Shown: positions 41,933 through 50,466 of the stretch, piece after piece | Position numbering within the stretch: position 1 is the stretch's first letter | Layout of the letters: each line of letters begins with the position of its first letter | Assembly: GCF_026616205.1 (NCBI RefSeq) | Contig: NZ_JANHGR010000001.1 | Location: 1,798,001-1,862,000 of the forward strand | Length of the DNA: 64,000 nt | Source of the DNA: Halolamina litorea | Lineage (GTDB): Archaea > Halobacteriota > Halobacteria > Halobacteriales > Haloferacaceae | Direction: 5' to 3' | Position numbers and translations under genes: made by a program | Notes under the pieces: generated by a model | What the model saw: the letters and a program-made list of their open reading frames with translations, nothing else | The model's database searches: none | What the model was told of the DNA's origin: nothing

Positions 41933-43297
41933 TCAGTTGTCCGGGATCACGAGCACCCTGAGGTCGTCGACGTTGGTCCCGGTCGCGCCGGTGACGAGGG
42001 CGGCGCCCCGCGCGTCGAGGAAGGGCAGGGAGTCGTTCCGGTCGAGCGCCTCCCGCGCGGCGTCGGTATCGGTGACGGTGCCGGCGTCGATCAGTCCACC
42101 CGCGGCGTCGGTGTCGCCGTCGCGGCCGTCGGTGTCGACGCTCGCGACCACCACGGTGGCACCCGCGTCGTCCGGCGCCTCCGCGAGCGCCAGCGCCGCC
42201 GCGAGCGCGAACTCCGTGTTCGGACCCCCCTCGCCCTCGCCGTGGACGTCGACCGTCGTCTCGCCACCCGAGAGGAGGACAGCCGGGGGTTCGACCGGTT
42301 CGTCCGCGACCGCGGCTTCCTCGGCGATGGCGACGTGAGTCGGCGCGGCGTCGCGGGCACCGCCACGCACACGAGCGGAGAGCACGCATGGCTCGTAGCC
42401 CGCCTCCCGGGCGGCCTCGGCCGCGGCGTCGATAGCCGTCCGGTTGCTGGCGACGACGAGCGTGATCGCGTCGGCGACCGTCGAGTCCCGACCGGGCGTC
42501 TCGTCGTAGTCGCCCGCCGAACCGGCGTCGAGGTGCGTACGGGCCTCCGGCACGTCGACGCCGTACCGCGTGAGGACCGCCAGCGCGTCCTCGTAGGTGG
42601 TCTCGTCCGGGGCAACCGGCCCGGAGCCGATCACGGAGGGCGCGTCGCCGATCACGTCACTGATCGCGAGGCCGACCACCGTTCCGGGCTCGACGGCGGT
42701 CGCGAGCCGTCCCCCCTTGATCCGGGAGAGGTGCTTGCGGACCGCGTTGATCTCGCCGATCTCTGCGCCGCTGTCGAGCAGCGCGCGGCTGGTCCGCCGG
42801 AGGTCACCCACGGAGAGGTCCCCCGCGGGCGCAGCCAGCAGAGCGCTCGCGCCGCCGGTGACGACCGCGAGCACGAGCGTCCGCTCGTCGGCCGACTCGG
42901 CCAGTTCGAGCAGCCGTTCGGTGGCGTCGACGCCCTCGGGCGTGGGAACGGGGTGGCCGCCGCCCGCGATCTCGACGGCCCCGATCGATTCGCCGACTTC
43001 GGGGTCGTCCTCCGGGACGACGATCAGGCCGTCGGTGATCCGGTCGCCGAGACAGTCGTCGACCGCCCGGACCATGCCGGCGGCCGCCTTCCCCCCGCCG
43101 AGGACGAGGATCCGATCGTAGTCGGCGAGGGGGACGCTCGTTCGCTGGTCGCTGGCGATTTCGAGGCGGCCGTCGGTGGCCGAGAGGGCGCTACGGGTCG
43201 CACGCTCGGGGTCGACGCCCCGGATCCCGGCCGCGAGGCAGTCGAGGGCCACCTCGTGGGCGGGTGATCGGGCGTGAGTCTCGCGGTTCCGGAACAT
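41933..43297 (-). CDS. Glycerate 2-kinase (DUF4147/MOFRL family)
   Basis: 454 residues from the ATG at 43297. The MOFRL-type kinase pattern is clear: YDRILVLGGGKAAAGMVRAV, VTGGASALLAAPAG, INAVRKHLSRIKGGRLA (nucleotide/metal loop) and the C-terminal LLSGGETTVDV and ASVDTDGRDGDTDAAGGLID. It phosphorylates D-glycerate to 2-phosphoglycerate, joining the non-phosphorylative Entner-Doudoroff branch or glycerate uptake to glycolysis. It is divergent from the TraB-family gene. Confidence 0.87.
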   Translation of the reverse strand: MFRNRETHARSPAHEVALDCLAAGIRGVDPERATRSALSATDGRLEIASDQRTSVPLADYDRILVLGGGKAAAGMVRAVDDCLGDRITDGLIVVPEDDPEVGESIGAVEIAGGGHPVPTPEGVDATERLLELAESADERTLVLAVVTGGASALLAAPAGDLSVGDLRRTSRALLDSGAEIGEINAVRKHLSRIKGGRLATAVEPGTVVGLAISDVIGDAPSVIGSGPVAPDETTYEDALAVLTRYGVDVPEARTHLDAGSAGDYDETPGRDSTVADAITLVVASNRTAIDAAAEAAREAGYEPCVLSARVRGGARDAAPTHVAIAEEAAVADEPVEPPAVLLSGGETTVDVHGEGEGGPNTEFALAAALALAEAPDDAGATVVVASVDTDGRDGDTDAAGGLIDAGTVTDTDAAREALDRNDSLPFLDARGAALVTGATGTNVDDLRVLVIPDN

Positions 43298-43468
43298 GAC
43301 TGAAACTGTGACTGCGGCGAGCAAAACGGTTCGGGGTGTCCCGCCGCTTCGTGCTGGCCCTCCTCGCGTCTGTGGGGCTGGCATAGTCGTACACCGGAGC
43401 TACCGATCACGGCGATCCAGCGTCGAGGCGGCCTGACGCCGACTGGGAGGGACGGGACCGCGGTTCGT

Positions 43469-43481
43469 CACGGTAAAGGCC
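43469..43481 (+). promoter_or_regulatory. TATA-like element of the TraB-M50 operon
   Basis: CGGTAAAGG around 43471-43479 lies about 28 bases before the ATG at 43504. Its spacing suits a leaderless operon transcript. Confidence 0.35.
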
Positions 43482-43503
43482 CGTGGGCGCCGAACCGCTG
43501 CCA

Positions 43504-45171
43504 ATGAGTGAATCGGACGGCAGCGTGCGGGTCGTCGGGACCGCGCACGTCTCCGCCGAGAGCGTCCGGGAGGTCGAGGAGACCATCGAGGAGGAGCAAC
43601 CGGACGTGGTCGCCGTGGAGTTGGACGAGGGCCGCTACAGCCAGATGCGCGGTGAGGAGCCCGAGGACCTCTCAGCGGGCGACCTGCTGGAGGGCAACAC
43701 CGTCTTCCAGTTCCTCGCCTACTGGATGCTCTCCTACGTCCAGGCCCGGATGGGCGACCGCTTCGACATCCAGCCCGGCGCCGAGCTACTGGCGGCCGTC
43801 GAGACTGCCGAGGAACACGGCATCGATATCGAGCTCGTCGACCGGGACATCCAGGAGACGGTCCGGCGCTTCTGGGACCGTATGACGCTGTTCGAGAAGC
43901 TACGGGTGGTCGGCTCGCTGGCGTTCGGGATCACCGATCCCCGGATCGGCGGCGTCACCTTCGGCCTGCTCGTCGGGGTCGTCGTCGGCCCGCTGCTGGG
44001 TATCTTCGGCGGTGCGCTCGGGATCACTCAGCCGCTGCTGGTGAGCCTCACCGGCGGGGCGCTGCTGGCGCTGGTCTCGGGCTACCTCCTCTCGGAGGTC
44101 ACGTTCCGGGCGCTTGAGGACGACGCGCTGGCACTCGGCGTCGCCGGCGGCGGCGGGTTCGCGGTCGGCGCGGTCGGCGGGTTCGGACTCGGGCTGACTG
44201 ACCCGCTCGTGACCCGTTACCTCGGCGACTTCGTGATCACCGCGGTCGGGTCGATGACGCTCGGGCTCGGCGGGGGGCTCGTCGTCGGTGGCGTCGTCGC
44301 CGCCCTGATGAGCGTGTTCCTCGGGAGCGGCGAGCCGGCCGACGAGGAACTGGAGGCGTTCGACCCGCAGGAGCTGACCGACTCCGACGTGGTGACGGCG
44401 ATGATGGAGGAGTTCCGGCAGTTCTCCCCCGGCGGCGCCGAGGCGCTGATCGACGAGCGCGACGCGTTCATCGCCCACAACCTCGTGGCCCTGCGCGAGC
44501 AGGGAAAGGACGTGGTCGCTGTCGTCGGCGCCGGCCACCGGGAGGGGATCGAGGGCTACCTCGAACGCCCCGGGACGCTGCCGCCCAAGGAGACGCTCAC
44601 GGGCGAGGAAGAGAGCCTCCTCCCGTGGGGGAAGATCATCGCGGTCGGTATCACCGGCGCGTTCGTGGCCTTCTTCGTGCTGCTGGCGATGGCGGGCGTC
44701 GAGAACCGCTTCCTGCTCGAACTGTTCGCCGCGTGGTTCGTCGTCAACGGCGTCTTCGCCGCGGGGCTGGCGCGGTTGGCGGGCGCACGCTGGCCGTCGG
44801 CGCTGGTCGGCGGCTCGGTCGCGTGGCTCACATCGGTCAATCCGCTGCTGGCCCCGGGCTGGTTCGCGGGCTACGTTGAACTGCGCTACACGACGGTCAA
44901 CGTCGGCGACATCGAGACGCTGAACCGGCTGCTCGACGATCAGGAGACGCCGATCGGGGAGCTGATCCGGCAGATGTTCGCGGTGCCGCTGTTCAAACTC
45001 ATCATGATCGTCGGCCTGACGAACATCGGGAGCTTCATCGCTTCGTTCCTGTTCGCGCTTTACGTCCTGCCGGCGTTCTTCGGAGACATCGGCGGCGTGG
45101 CGGCGGTCCCCGAACTGCTGATCGACGGGGCCCAGAACAGCGCTCGGACGATCTGGGGGTGGGTCGCATGA
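43504..45171 (+). CDS. TraB/PrgY-family membrane protein with interrupted catalytic-like domain
   Basis: 555 residues. The Tiki/TraB-like domain is in two parts. Part one has VVGTAHVS (GxxH, residues 12-15) and VVAVELDEGRYSQM. Part two has DERDAFIAHNL (R319, H325) and VVGAGHREGIEGYL (second GxxH, H345). Between them is a block of hydrophobic helices at about 135-275. A second set of five membrane helices forms the C-terminus. Tiki-type proteins are metalloproteases, but no family member from archaea has a proven activity as far as I know. The stop overlaps the M50 protease gene by four bases, so the two are translated together. Confidence 0.87.
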   Translation: MSESDGSVRVVGTAHVSAESVREVEETIEEEQPDVVAVELDEGRYSQMRGEEPEDLSAGDLLEGNTVFQFLAYWMLSYVQARMGDRFDIQPGAELLAAVETAEEHGIDIELVDRDIQETVRRFWDRMTLFEKLRVVGSLAFGITDPRIGGVTFGLLVGVVVGPLLGIFGGALGITQPLLVSLTGGALLALVSGYLLSEVTFRALEDDALALGVAGGGGFAVGAVGGFGLGLTDPLVTRYLGDFVITAVGSMTLGLGGGLVVGGVVAALMSVFLGSGEPADEELEAFDPQELTDSDVVTAMMEEFRQFSPGGAEALIDERDAFIAHNLVALREQGKDVVAVVGAGHREGIEGYLERPGTLPPKETLTGEEESLLPWGKIIAVGITGAFVAFFVLLAMAGVENRFLLELFAAWFVVNGVFAAGLARLAGARWPSALVGGSVAWLTSVNPLLAPGWFAGYVELRYTTVNVGDIETLNRLLDDQETPIGELIRQMFAVPLFKLIMIVGLTNIGSFIASFLFALYVLPAFFGDIGGVAAVPELLIDGAQNSARTIWGWVA

Positions 45172-45848
45172 GCGCGCCTCGGGGCGACGTCGACGGACGC
45201 GGCGGCTTCGAGCCGTCGCTGCGCTTCTCTGCCTCGGAGCTACAGGACCTGCTGATTGCGTGGCTCGCGCTCGGCTTCGCGTTCGCGGTCTTCTTCGCCG
45301 GCGGCGGGAACGCCGCCGTCTCGCTGATCACCGGGAACCCCGGCGGCTTCGCCGTCGCGCTCGTCGTCTCGCTGCTGACCGCCGGCGTGGGGTTCCTGCT
45401 CCACGAACTCGGCCACAAGGTCGTGGCGGTCAGGTACGGCAACGTCGCCGCGTTCAAAGCTGACTACAACATGCTGTTCCTCGCGGTGATGAGCGCCTTC
45501 CTCGGCTTCATCTTCGCCGCGCCGGGTGCAGTCCACCACCGCGGCCGGATCACCGAGCGCCAGCACGGCCTGATCGCGCTGGCCGGCCCGGTCGTCAACC
45601 TCGTGCTCGCGGCAATCTTCGTCCCGATCTGGATCGGCGGTCTCGTCGCCGGGATCGACCTGCTGACGCTTCTGGGTGGTCGCGGGCTGGCGGTCAATCT
45701 GTTCCTCGCCGCGTTCAACCTCATCCCCTTCGGCGCCCTCGACGGGAAGACCATCCTCGACTGGAGCAAGCTTGCGTGGGTCGGCGCCTTCCTGCCCAGC
45801 GCCGCGATCACGGTGTTCGTCGTGTTCGTGCTCGGTGTCGGCTTCTGA
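45168..45848 (+). CDS. M50-family membrane metalloprotease (site-2 protease-like)
   Basis: 226 residues, about six membrane helices. LLHELGHKVVAVRYG contains the zinc-binding HELGH (residues 79-83), and NLIPFGALDGKTIL supplies the third zinc ligand (Asp) in a form of the NPDG motif. These proteases cut within the membrane. The ATG at 45168 overlaps the TraB-family stop (ATGA), which is strong evidence for joint expression. It lacks a PDZ domain, so substrate choice may depend on the partner. Confidence 0.88.
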   Translation: MSAPRGDVDGRGGFEPSLRFSASELQDLLIAWLALGFAFAVFFAGGGNAAVSLITGNPGGFAVALVVSLLTAGVGFLLHELGHKVVAVRYGNVAAFKADYNMLFLAVMSAFLGFIFAAPGAVHHRGRITERQHGLIALAGPVVNLVLAAIFVPIWIGGLVAGIDLLTLLGGRGLAVNLFLAAFNLIPFGALDGKTILDWSKLAWVGAFLPSAAITVFVVFVLGVGF

Positions 45849-45887
45849 GTCGGAGGGCTTTTGCGCCACCCTCCCGCCGCTTCAGCC

Positions 45888-46868
45888 ATGACCGACGAGG
45901 AGGGGCTGACCTACGCCGACGCGGGTGTCGACATCGCCGACAGTGAGGCCGCGACGGCGGCGCTGGTCGGGGCCGCCGGCGCCGCCGGGGAAGGCACCGA
46001 CAGCGACTACGCGGGGCTGCTCGACATCGGCGACCGCTACCTCGCGCTGGCGACCGACGGCGTCGGCACGAAACTGCTCGTGGCCGAGGCCATGCGTGAC
46101 TACTCGACGGTGGGGATCGACTGCATCGCGATGAACGCCAACGACCTCGTGGCGGCGGGCGTGCGCCCGGTGGCGTTCGTCGACTACCTCGCCGTCGACG
46201 AACCCGACGAGACGTTCGCCGAGCAGGTCGGCCAGGGCCTCGCCGCCGGCGCCGAGGCTGCCGACCTCGAACTGGTCGGCGGCGAGACGGCGGTGATGCC
46301 GGAAGTGATCCGCGGGCTCGACCTCGCGGGCACCTGCGCGGGGCTCGCTGCGAAGGACGCCGTCTTCGAGGGGAGCGCCGAACCGGGCGACGCGCTCGTG
46401 GGCTGGGAGTCCTCGGGCATCCACTCGAACGGCCTCACGCTCGCTCGCGAGGCCGTCACCCGCGAGTACCAGTACACCGACCCCTACCCTGGCGAGCGCT
46501 ACGACGCCGTCGGCGACGCTCTGCTGGAGCCGACCCGGCTCTACACCGACCTGCTGGACCCGATGCGCGCACACGGCGTCCGCGCGGCGGCCCACGTCAC
46601 CGGCGGCGGCTGGACGAACCTCGACCGGCTCGGCGAGTTCCACTACGAGATCGAGGACCCGTGGCCGCCGAGAGAGGTCTTTGACTTCGTGCAGGACCTC
46701 GGCGACGTGAGCGACGAGGAGATGCACCGGACGTTCAACATGGGCACCGGCTTCGTCGCCGCCGTCGACCCCGAGGAGGCCGACGCGCTGGCCGGCGAGA
46801 CCGACGGGCGCGTGATCGGGCACGTCGAGGAGGGCGACGGCGTGGCGATCCGCGGGCTGGAGCTATAG
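45888..46868 (+). CDS. purM: Phosphoribosylformylglycinamidine cyclo-ligase (AIR synthetase)
   Basis: 326 residues. The PurM signature is intact: TYADAGVDI, LATDGVGTKLLVAEAM, GIDCIAMNANDLVAAG, VGGETAVMPE, HSNGLTLAREAV, and the C-terminal VTGGGWTNLDRLG and NMGTGFV. It closes the imidazole ring of AIR with ATP in purine synthesis. The ATG at 45888 follows the M50 stop by 39 bases; co-transcription is possible but not needed. Confidence 0.95.
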   Translation: MTDEEGLTYADAGVDIADSEAATAALVGAAGAAGEGTDSDYAGLLDIGDRYLALATDGVGTKLLVAEAMRDYSTVGIDCIAMNANDLVAAGVRPVAFVDYLAVDEPDETFAEQVGQGLAAGAEAADLELVGGETAVMPEVIRGLDLAGTCAGLAAKDAVFEGSAEPGDALVGWESSGIHSNGLTLAREAVTREYQYTDPYPGERYDAVGDALLEPTRLYTDLLDPMRAHGVRAAAHVTGGGWTNLDRLGEFHYEIEDPWPPREVFDFVQDLGDVSDEEMHRTFNMGTGFVAAVDPEEADALAGETDGRVIGHVEEGDGVAIRGLEL

Positions 46869-46906
46869 GCGGCGACAAGCGGGGTTTCTTCGCTGGCGCC
46901 GACCGA

Positions 46907-47446
46907 TCAGGAGAGGTGGCTGGCGATATCGGCTTCCGTGATGATCCCGACGGCCTCGCCGCCGTCGGTGACGATGACTGCCTTGTAGTGGTCGAGCAGG
47001 TTCCGGACCTCGTCGACAGTCGCGTCGGCGCCGACGGTCGGGAACGACTCGCTCATCACCTCGGCGACGGGAAGGTCGCCGACGTTCTCGCCGGCGTGGA
47101 TCACGTCCGACTGGGAGATCGATCCCACCGGGACGCCGTTCTGGATCACCGGCAGCTGTGAGAACGCCTCCTCGTCCATCAGGTCGACCGCGTCGCTCAC
47201 CGAGTCGTCCGGGCTGACGTTGACCACGTCCTCGTGCATGAGGTCCGTGGCGCGGACGACCTCGCCCTCGGCGGCGTCGAGGGCCTCGACGATCCGTCGG
47301 AGCGTCGAGAGCCGCGGGTCCACGTCGTCGTTCTCGACGCGGGCGATCAGCGGCTGGGACACGTCGGCGCGTTCGGCCAGTGCGGACTGGGTCAACCCGA
47401 CCGCGTTCCGCCGCTCGCGCAGGTCCTCGGGTGTCGGCAGTTCCAT
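46907..47446 (-). CDS. XRE-type helix-turn-helix protein with two CBS domains
   Basis: 179 residues. The N-terminal HTH (RRNAVGLTQSALAERADVS, recognition helix around QPLIARVEND) spans about residues 8-60. Two CBS domains follow (about 67-120, DLMDEEAFSQLPVIQNGVPV; about 125-175, EVMSESFPTVGADATVD). CBS pairs bind adenosine ligands, so DNA binding is probably tuned by energy state or S-adenosyl compounds. A TATA-like CAAATTACC lies upstream. The target genes are unknown. Confidence 0.88.
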   Translation of the reverse strand: MELPTPEDLRERRNAVGLTQSALAERADVSQPLIARVENDDVDPRLSTLRRIVEALDAAEGEVVRATDLMHEDVVNVSPDDSVSDAVDLMDEEAFSQLPVIQNGVPVGSISQSDVIHAGENVGDLPVAEVMSESFPTVGADATVDEVRNLLDHYKAVIVTDGGEAVGIITEADIASHLS

Positions 47447-47532
47447 GCCCGCGAATAACTAGGGGTAATTTGAAAGCGTTTCGGAGCGCGCCGGGGGAAC
47501 GGTCCACCGGCTGAACGGGTTCGACGCCGCCG

Positions 47533-47898
47533 TTACTCGTCGTCGTCGTCGCCTTCGCCGGTCTCGATGGTCTGGATGACTTCGAGCGGCACGTCACGCA
47601 GGGCGCCCCCGACCTCGCTCTTGGCGATGCGGGTGGCGTGCTCCTCGTTCTCGGCGTTGAAGATGTCGATCTCGAGCACCAGTCCGACGAGGGCGCTGCT
47701 CGCGGCGATGAACGCGGAGTCGAACGGCTCGCCACAGGCCGGGCAGTCGGTCAGCCCGACCTCGACGTCGACGTACTCCTTGTCGGCCTCGTTGAGTCGG
47801 CGACCCGACTCCGAGACGGCGACGCCGATGGCGTCGTCGATGTCCTCGACGTCTCGCACGAGCCACGCTGCCTCCATCACGACGTGATAGTTGCTCAT
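47533..47898 (-). CDS. UPF0212/DUF555 family protein
   Basis: 121 residues: SNYHVVMEAAWLVRDVEDID, then LTDCPACGEPFDSAFIAAS with a single CxxC pair, and a helical end with an acidic tail. It is an archaeal family of unknown function, probably a small zinc or RNA contact protein. It lies upstream of the XRE-CBS gene on the same strand by 86 bases. Confidence 0.8.
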   Translation of the reverse strand: MSNYHVVMEAAWLVRDVEDIDDAIGVAVSESGRRLNEADKEYVDVEVGLTDCPACGEPFDSAFIAASSALVGLVLEIDIFNAENEEHATRIAKSEVGGALRDVPLEVIQTIETGEGDDDDE

Positions 47899-47950
47899 AC
47901 GTGGTCGAGTGGCCTGCCGACGTTAACTCCAGCGAAGCGAGGACGAGCGC

Positions 47951-48178
47951 TCAGTCGCTGGTCGCGCCCTCCGGATCCCCCTTGTGCTGGAGGTTTCGGT
48001 TGTCCCGCGCCTCGGTCGGCGTCGCCGGCAACGGCTCGGCGTCGACCTCCTCGGCCGGCCGGCCGGTGTAGGCGTGTCCCCGATGCTCCGCGCAGTGTGC
48101 CATCGCGTCGTGCGAGCCCTCCCACGGACCCGCGTCACACTCCTCGGTCGTACAGACGAAGACGATGTCTCCCGGCAT
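47951..48178 (-). CDS. Small Cys/His-rich protein, unknown
   Basis: 75 residues: MPGDIVFVCTTEECDAGPWE, then HDAMAHCAEHRGHAY, giving a possible zinc site from two Cys and several His. The tail is polar and acidic. I do not recognise a family. It may be co-transcribed with the UPF0212 gene (52-base gap, same strand). Confidence 0.6.
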   Translation of the reverse strand: MPGDIVFVCTTEECDAGPWEGSHDAMAHCAEHRGHAYTGRPAEEVDAEPLPATPTEARDNRNLQHKGDPEGATSD

Positions 48179-48267
48179 CCCACACTGGCGAACACTACTG
48201 ATTCGGATAAGACTATGCCCCGAACCCGACTGCCGTCGCCGTGTTTGGTGTCACTCCGGGACCGCAC

Positions 48268-48696
48268 TCAGGTCCGGCCCCACGTCCACCGCACGTCGAG
48301 GACGTACCGGTAGACACCGCTGAGGAGGATGGCGACCGCGTTGGCCAGCAGGTACTGGATGCCGAGCCAGTCGACCAGCCCGTAGAGCACGCCGAGTTGG
48401 ATCGGGATGGCGGTCCCGCGGACGAGGTTCGTCTTGAGCAGCCCCGTCAGGTACGCCCGGACCCCGGAGTTCTGCATCGCCGCGAACGTCCAGGCGTTGT
48501 TGAGGACGTACGTCATCACGATCGTGATCTCGATGGCGATGGTCGCCCCGACGAGGTAGTTCATCCCGCCGCGGTCGACGAACAGCCAGAGCAACAGCAT
48601 CTGGACGCCGGCGGTGCTCGCACCGACCATCGTGTACCGTCGAAGCTGAACGGCGAGCGGACCGCTCAGGAGGCTGCGCAAGTACGAACGGAGCAT
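48268..48696 (-). CDS. GtrA-family membrane protein
   Basis: 142 residues, four membrane helices with the GtrA pattern RRYTMVGASTAGVQMLLLW, VLNNAWTFAA and a C-terminal VYRYVLDVRWTW. GtrA-like proteins flip or present undecaprenyl- or dolichyl-linked sugars. The ATG follows the sulfatase stop directly (no gap), so the two genes form one transcript. Its link to a sulfatase suggests surface glycan modification. Confidence 0.83.
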   Translation of the reverse strand: MLRSYLRSLLSGPLAVQLRRYTMVGASTAGVQMLLLWLFVDRGGMNYLVGATIAIEITIVMTYVLNNAWTFAAMQNSGVRAYLTGLLKTNLVRGTAIPIQLGVLYGLVDWLGIQYLLANAVAILLSGVYRYVLDVRWTWGRT

Positions 48697-50139
48697 CTAT
48701 CGGTAGCCCAACGCCTCCAGACGGTGTTCGAGGTCCTCGTCGACCTCGCCGTCGTCGCCCGCCCCGTCGTGGGTACGGAGGCGTTCGGCGTGGGCGCGTG
48801 CGATGGCGTCGAACTCCTCGATCACCTCCTGCTGGTCGGGGGTGGGATCGGACACGAGGTTCGTCGCCTGCTCGGGGTCGTCGGGGCGACTGTAGAGCTC
48901 CTGGTCGCCCGTGTCGACGTTCCGGATGTAGGTCCACTCGGCGTCGCGGACGCTGACGAACAGGTCGCCGTCCTCGAGCGAGCGCGGGATCGGCTGGCTG
49001 GTCACCTCCTCGCCCCGGACCGTGACCGAGACGACCGGCTCGTCGGCCGGCGGTTCGTCGGCCGGTGGCCCGTCGTCGACGACACTCGGCGTGAAGCTCG
49101 TTCCCTCCCACGAGTCGGGGGCGTCGACACCCAACAGCTCCGCCACCGTCGGCGGGATGCCGTCGAGGCCGACCTGCTGGGAAACGCGGCCGCCGTCCTC
49201 GCCGGGGAGGTTCACGATCAGCGGGACGTGGATCAGTTCGTCGTAGAGCTTCGGGTAGTGAGCGAGGTGGCCGTGTTCCTGGAACTCCTCACCGTGGTCG
49301 CCGACGACGATGACCGCCGTCTCCTCGGCGACGCCCGCGGCCTCCAGAGTGTCGAGCACGCGGCCGACGCTGGCGTCGACCTGCCGGACCGCCGCCTGGT
49401 AGAGCGTGCGGAGGTCACGGAGCGTTCGCTCGCCGACGTTCCAGCCAAGCCCCGTGCGGGTGTGGGCGTGGATCATCCGGTGGGTGCCGAGCAGGCCGTC
49501 GGAGACCTCCCGGATGTAGCGGGGGGCTGGGACGTACGGCGTGTGGGCGTCCATGTAGTGGAGCCAGAGGAAGAACGGACCGTCCGTCCCTTCGATGTAG
49601 TCCGTCGCGGCGTGCTCAACGTCGAACATCCGCGAGGTGTCGAGGAACGGTCGCTCGTCGGTGCCGCCGCGGAGCCACGAACCGAGCCGCCGGATCGGCG
49701 AGGTGGCGAACTGGAGCCACGCCTCGACGGTCGGGTGGGTCGCGAGGTACTTGCTGTAGATGCTGGAGCCGACGCTGGCGACGAACGGCTCGAACTCCTC
49801 GAAGCCGTCGTCGTAGCCCCAGTGGGAGGTCAGGAAGCCGTTGGCGGCGTTGAAGCCGGCCGTCGAGACCCCGGCGTCGGCGAGGGTCTCAGCGAGCGTC
49901 TCGACGCCGTCGACGCCGATGCGGCCGGTGTCGGCGAAGACGGGACGGGACGCGAGGATCGACGGGAACGAGAAGGGGGTCCAGTTCCCGGTCGCAAAGG
50001 CGTGGTCGAACGTCGTCCCGCGCTCGGCAAGGTCGTCGAACACGGGGGTGTGGCGGTCGTCGTCGTAGGCACCGACCGCATCCGCTCGCAGCGAGTCGAC
50101 CGTGACGAGCACGACGTTCGAGATGTCTGAGTGAGCCAT
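48697..50139 (-). CDS. Sulfatase/alkaline-phosphatase superfamily hydrolase
   Basis: 480 residues. The metal-binding start is LVTVDSLRADAVG (Asp15), and the second metal motif is VVGDHGEEFQEHGH. The nucleophile position reads SFPSI (residues 57-61), so serine replaces the usual cysteine and the following arginine of the C/SxPSR consensus is Ile; formylglycine maturation is therefore doubtful. No signal peptide is visible. It may be a phosphoglycerol or glycan transferase rather than a true sulfatase. The promoter carries a long inverted repeat. Confidence 0.8.
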   Translation of the reverse strand: MAHSDISNVVLVTVDSLRADAVGAYDDDRHTPVFDDLAERGTTFDHAFATGNWTPFSFPSILASRPVFADTGRIGVDGVETLAETLADAGVSTAGFNAANGFLTSHWGYDDGFEEFEPFVASVGSSIYSKYLATHPTVEAWLQFATSPIRRLGSWLRGGTDERPFLDTSRMFDVEHAATDYIEGTDGPFFLWLHYMDAHTPYVPAPRYIREVSDGLLGTHRMIHAHTRTGLGWNVGERTLRDLRTLYQAAVRQVDASVGRVLDTLEAAGVAEETAVIVVGDHGEEFQEHGHLAHYPKLYDELIHVPLIVNLPGEDGGRVSQQVGLDGIPPTVAELLGVDAPDSWEGTSFTPSVVDDGPPADEPPADEPVVSVTVRGEEVTSQPIPRSLEDGDLFVSVRDAEWTYIRNVDTGDQELYSRPDDPEQATNLVSDPTPDQQEVIEEFDAIARAHAERLRTHDGAGDDGEVDEDLEHRLEALGYR

Positions 50140-50466
50140 GGTGGTGCTCCCCCTGTCCGCGACGGCGCGGTGAGAACGGACGCGGATACGCGACGGCGAG
50201 CCATATACGTGCCTCCCCGTCGCGGACAGGGGGTGTCTCTCGGTAGATACGTGGGGGGTATTTACGGGTTTTTCTGTTTACTCCGACCGCCGATCGGCGA
50301 ATCAGACGGTGCGGGCGGCTCCGGTCCCAGTCGGCGGACCGGCTCGGTCACGGTCGCCGAGCGTGGCGCAGTAGACGGGTAATGGTTCCGATAGTGTGCC
50401 CGATAGGTCCGGTAAGGAGGGGCAGGACGGTGCGCGAACGGTGAGCCCGCAAGCACCATGTCCCTG
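50140..50466. other. Long intergenic region with sulfatase promoter and repeats, no gene
   Basis: 327 bases. A perfect 17-bp inverted repeat (50149-50165 and 50217-50233, 51-base spacer) surrounds the minus-strand TATA-like GTATATGG at about 50202-50209. A second TATA-like TAAATACC lies at about 50258-50265 on the minus strand. CGCCGATCGGCG at 50288-50299 is a 12-bp palindrome. The remaining bases contain no convincing coding frame. Confidence 0.5.
50149..50233. repeat. 17-bp perfect inverted repeat flanking the sulfatase promoter
   Basis: CCCCCTGTCCGCGACGG at 50149-50165 is the exact reverse complement of CCGTCGCGGACAGGGGG at 50217-50233. The near arm lies 9 bases before the sulfatase ATG on the minus strand, and the TATA-like box is between the arms. 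The core CCGTCGCG also occurs once more inside the spacer. A looped repressor complex or an RNA hairpin at the mRNA 5' end would both fit. Confidence 0.6.

Noticed and set aside
39420-50233. The 51-base spacer shared by the inverted repeats at 39420-39488 and 50149-50233
   Set aside because: The arms are unrelated in sequence and length, so the equal spacing is most likely chance.
50342-50364. A GCTCGG/CCGAGC pair and similar 6-bp repeats in the chorismate mutase-sulfatase gap
   Set aside because: Six-base inverted repeats are expected by chance in DNA of this composition and no promoter feature coincides with them.
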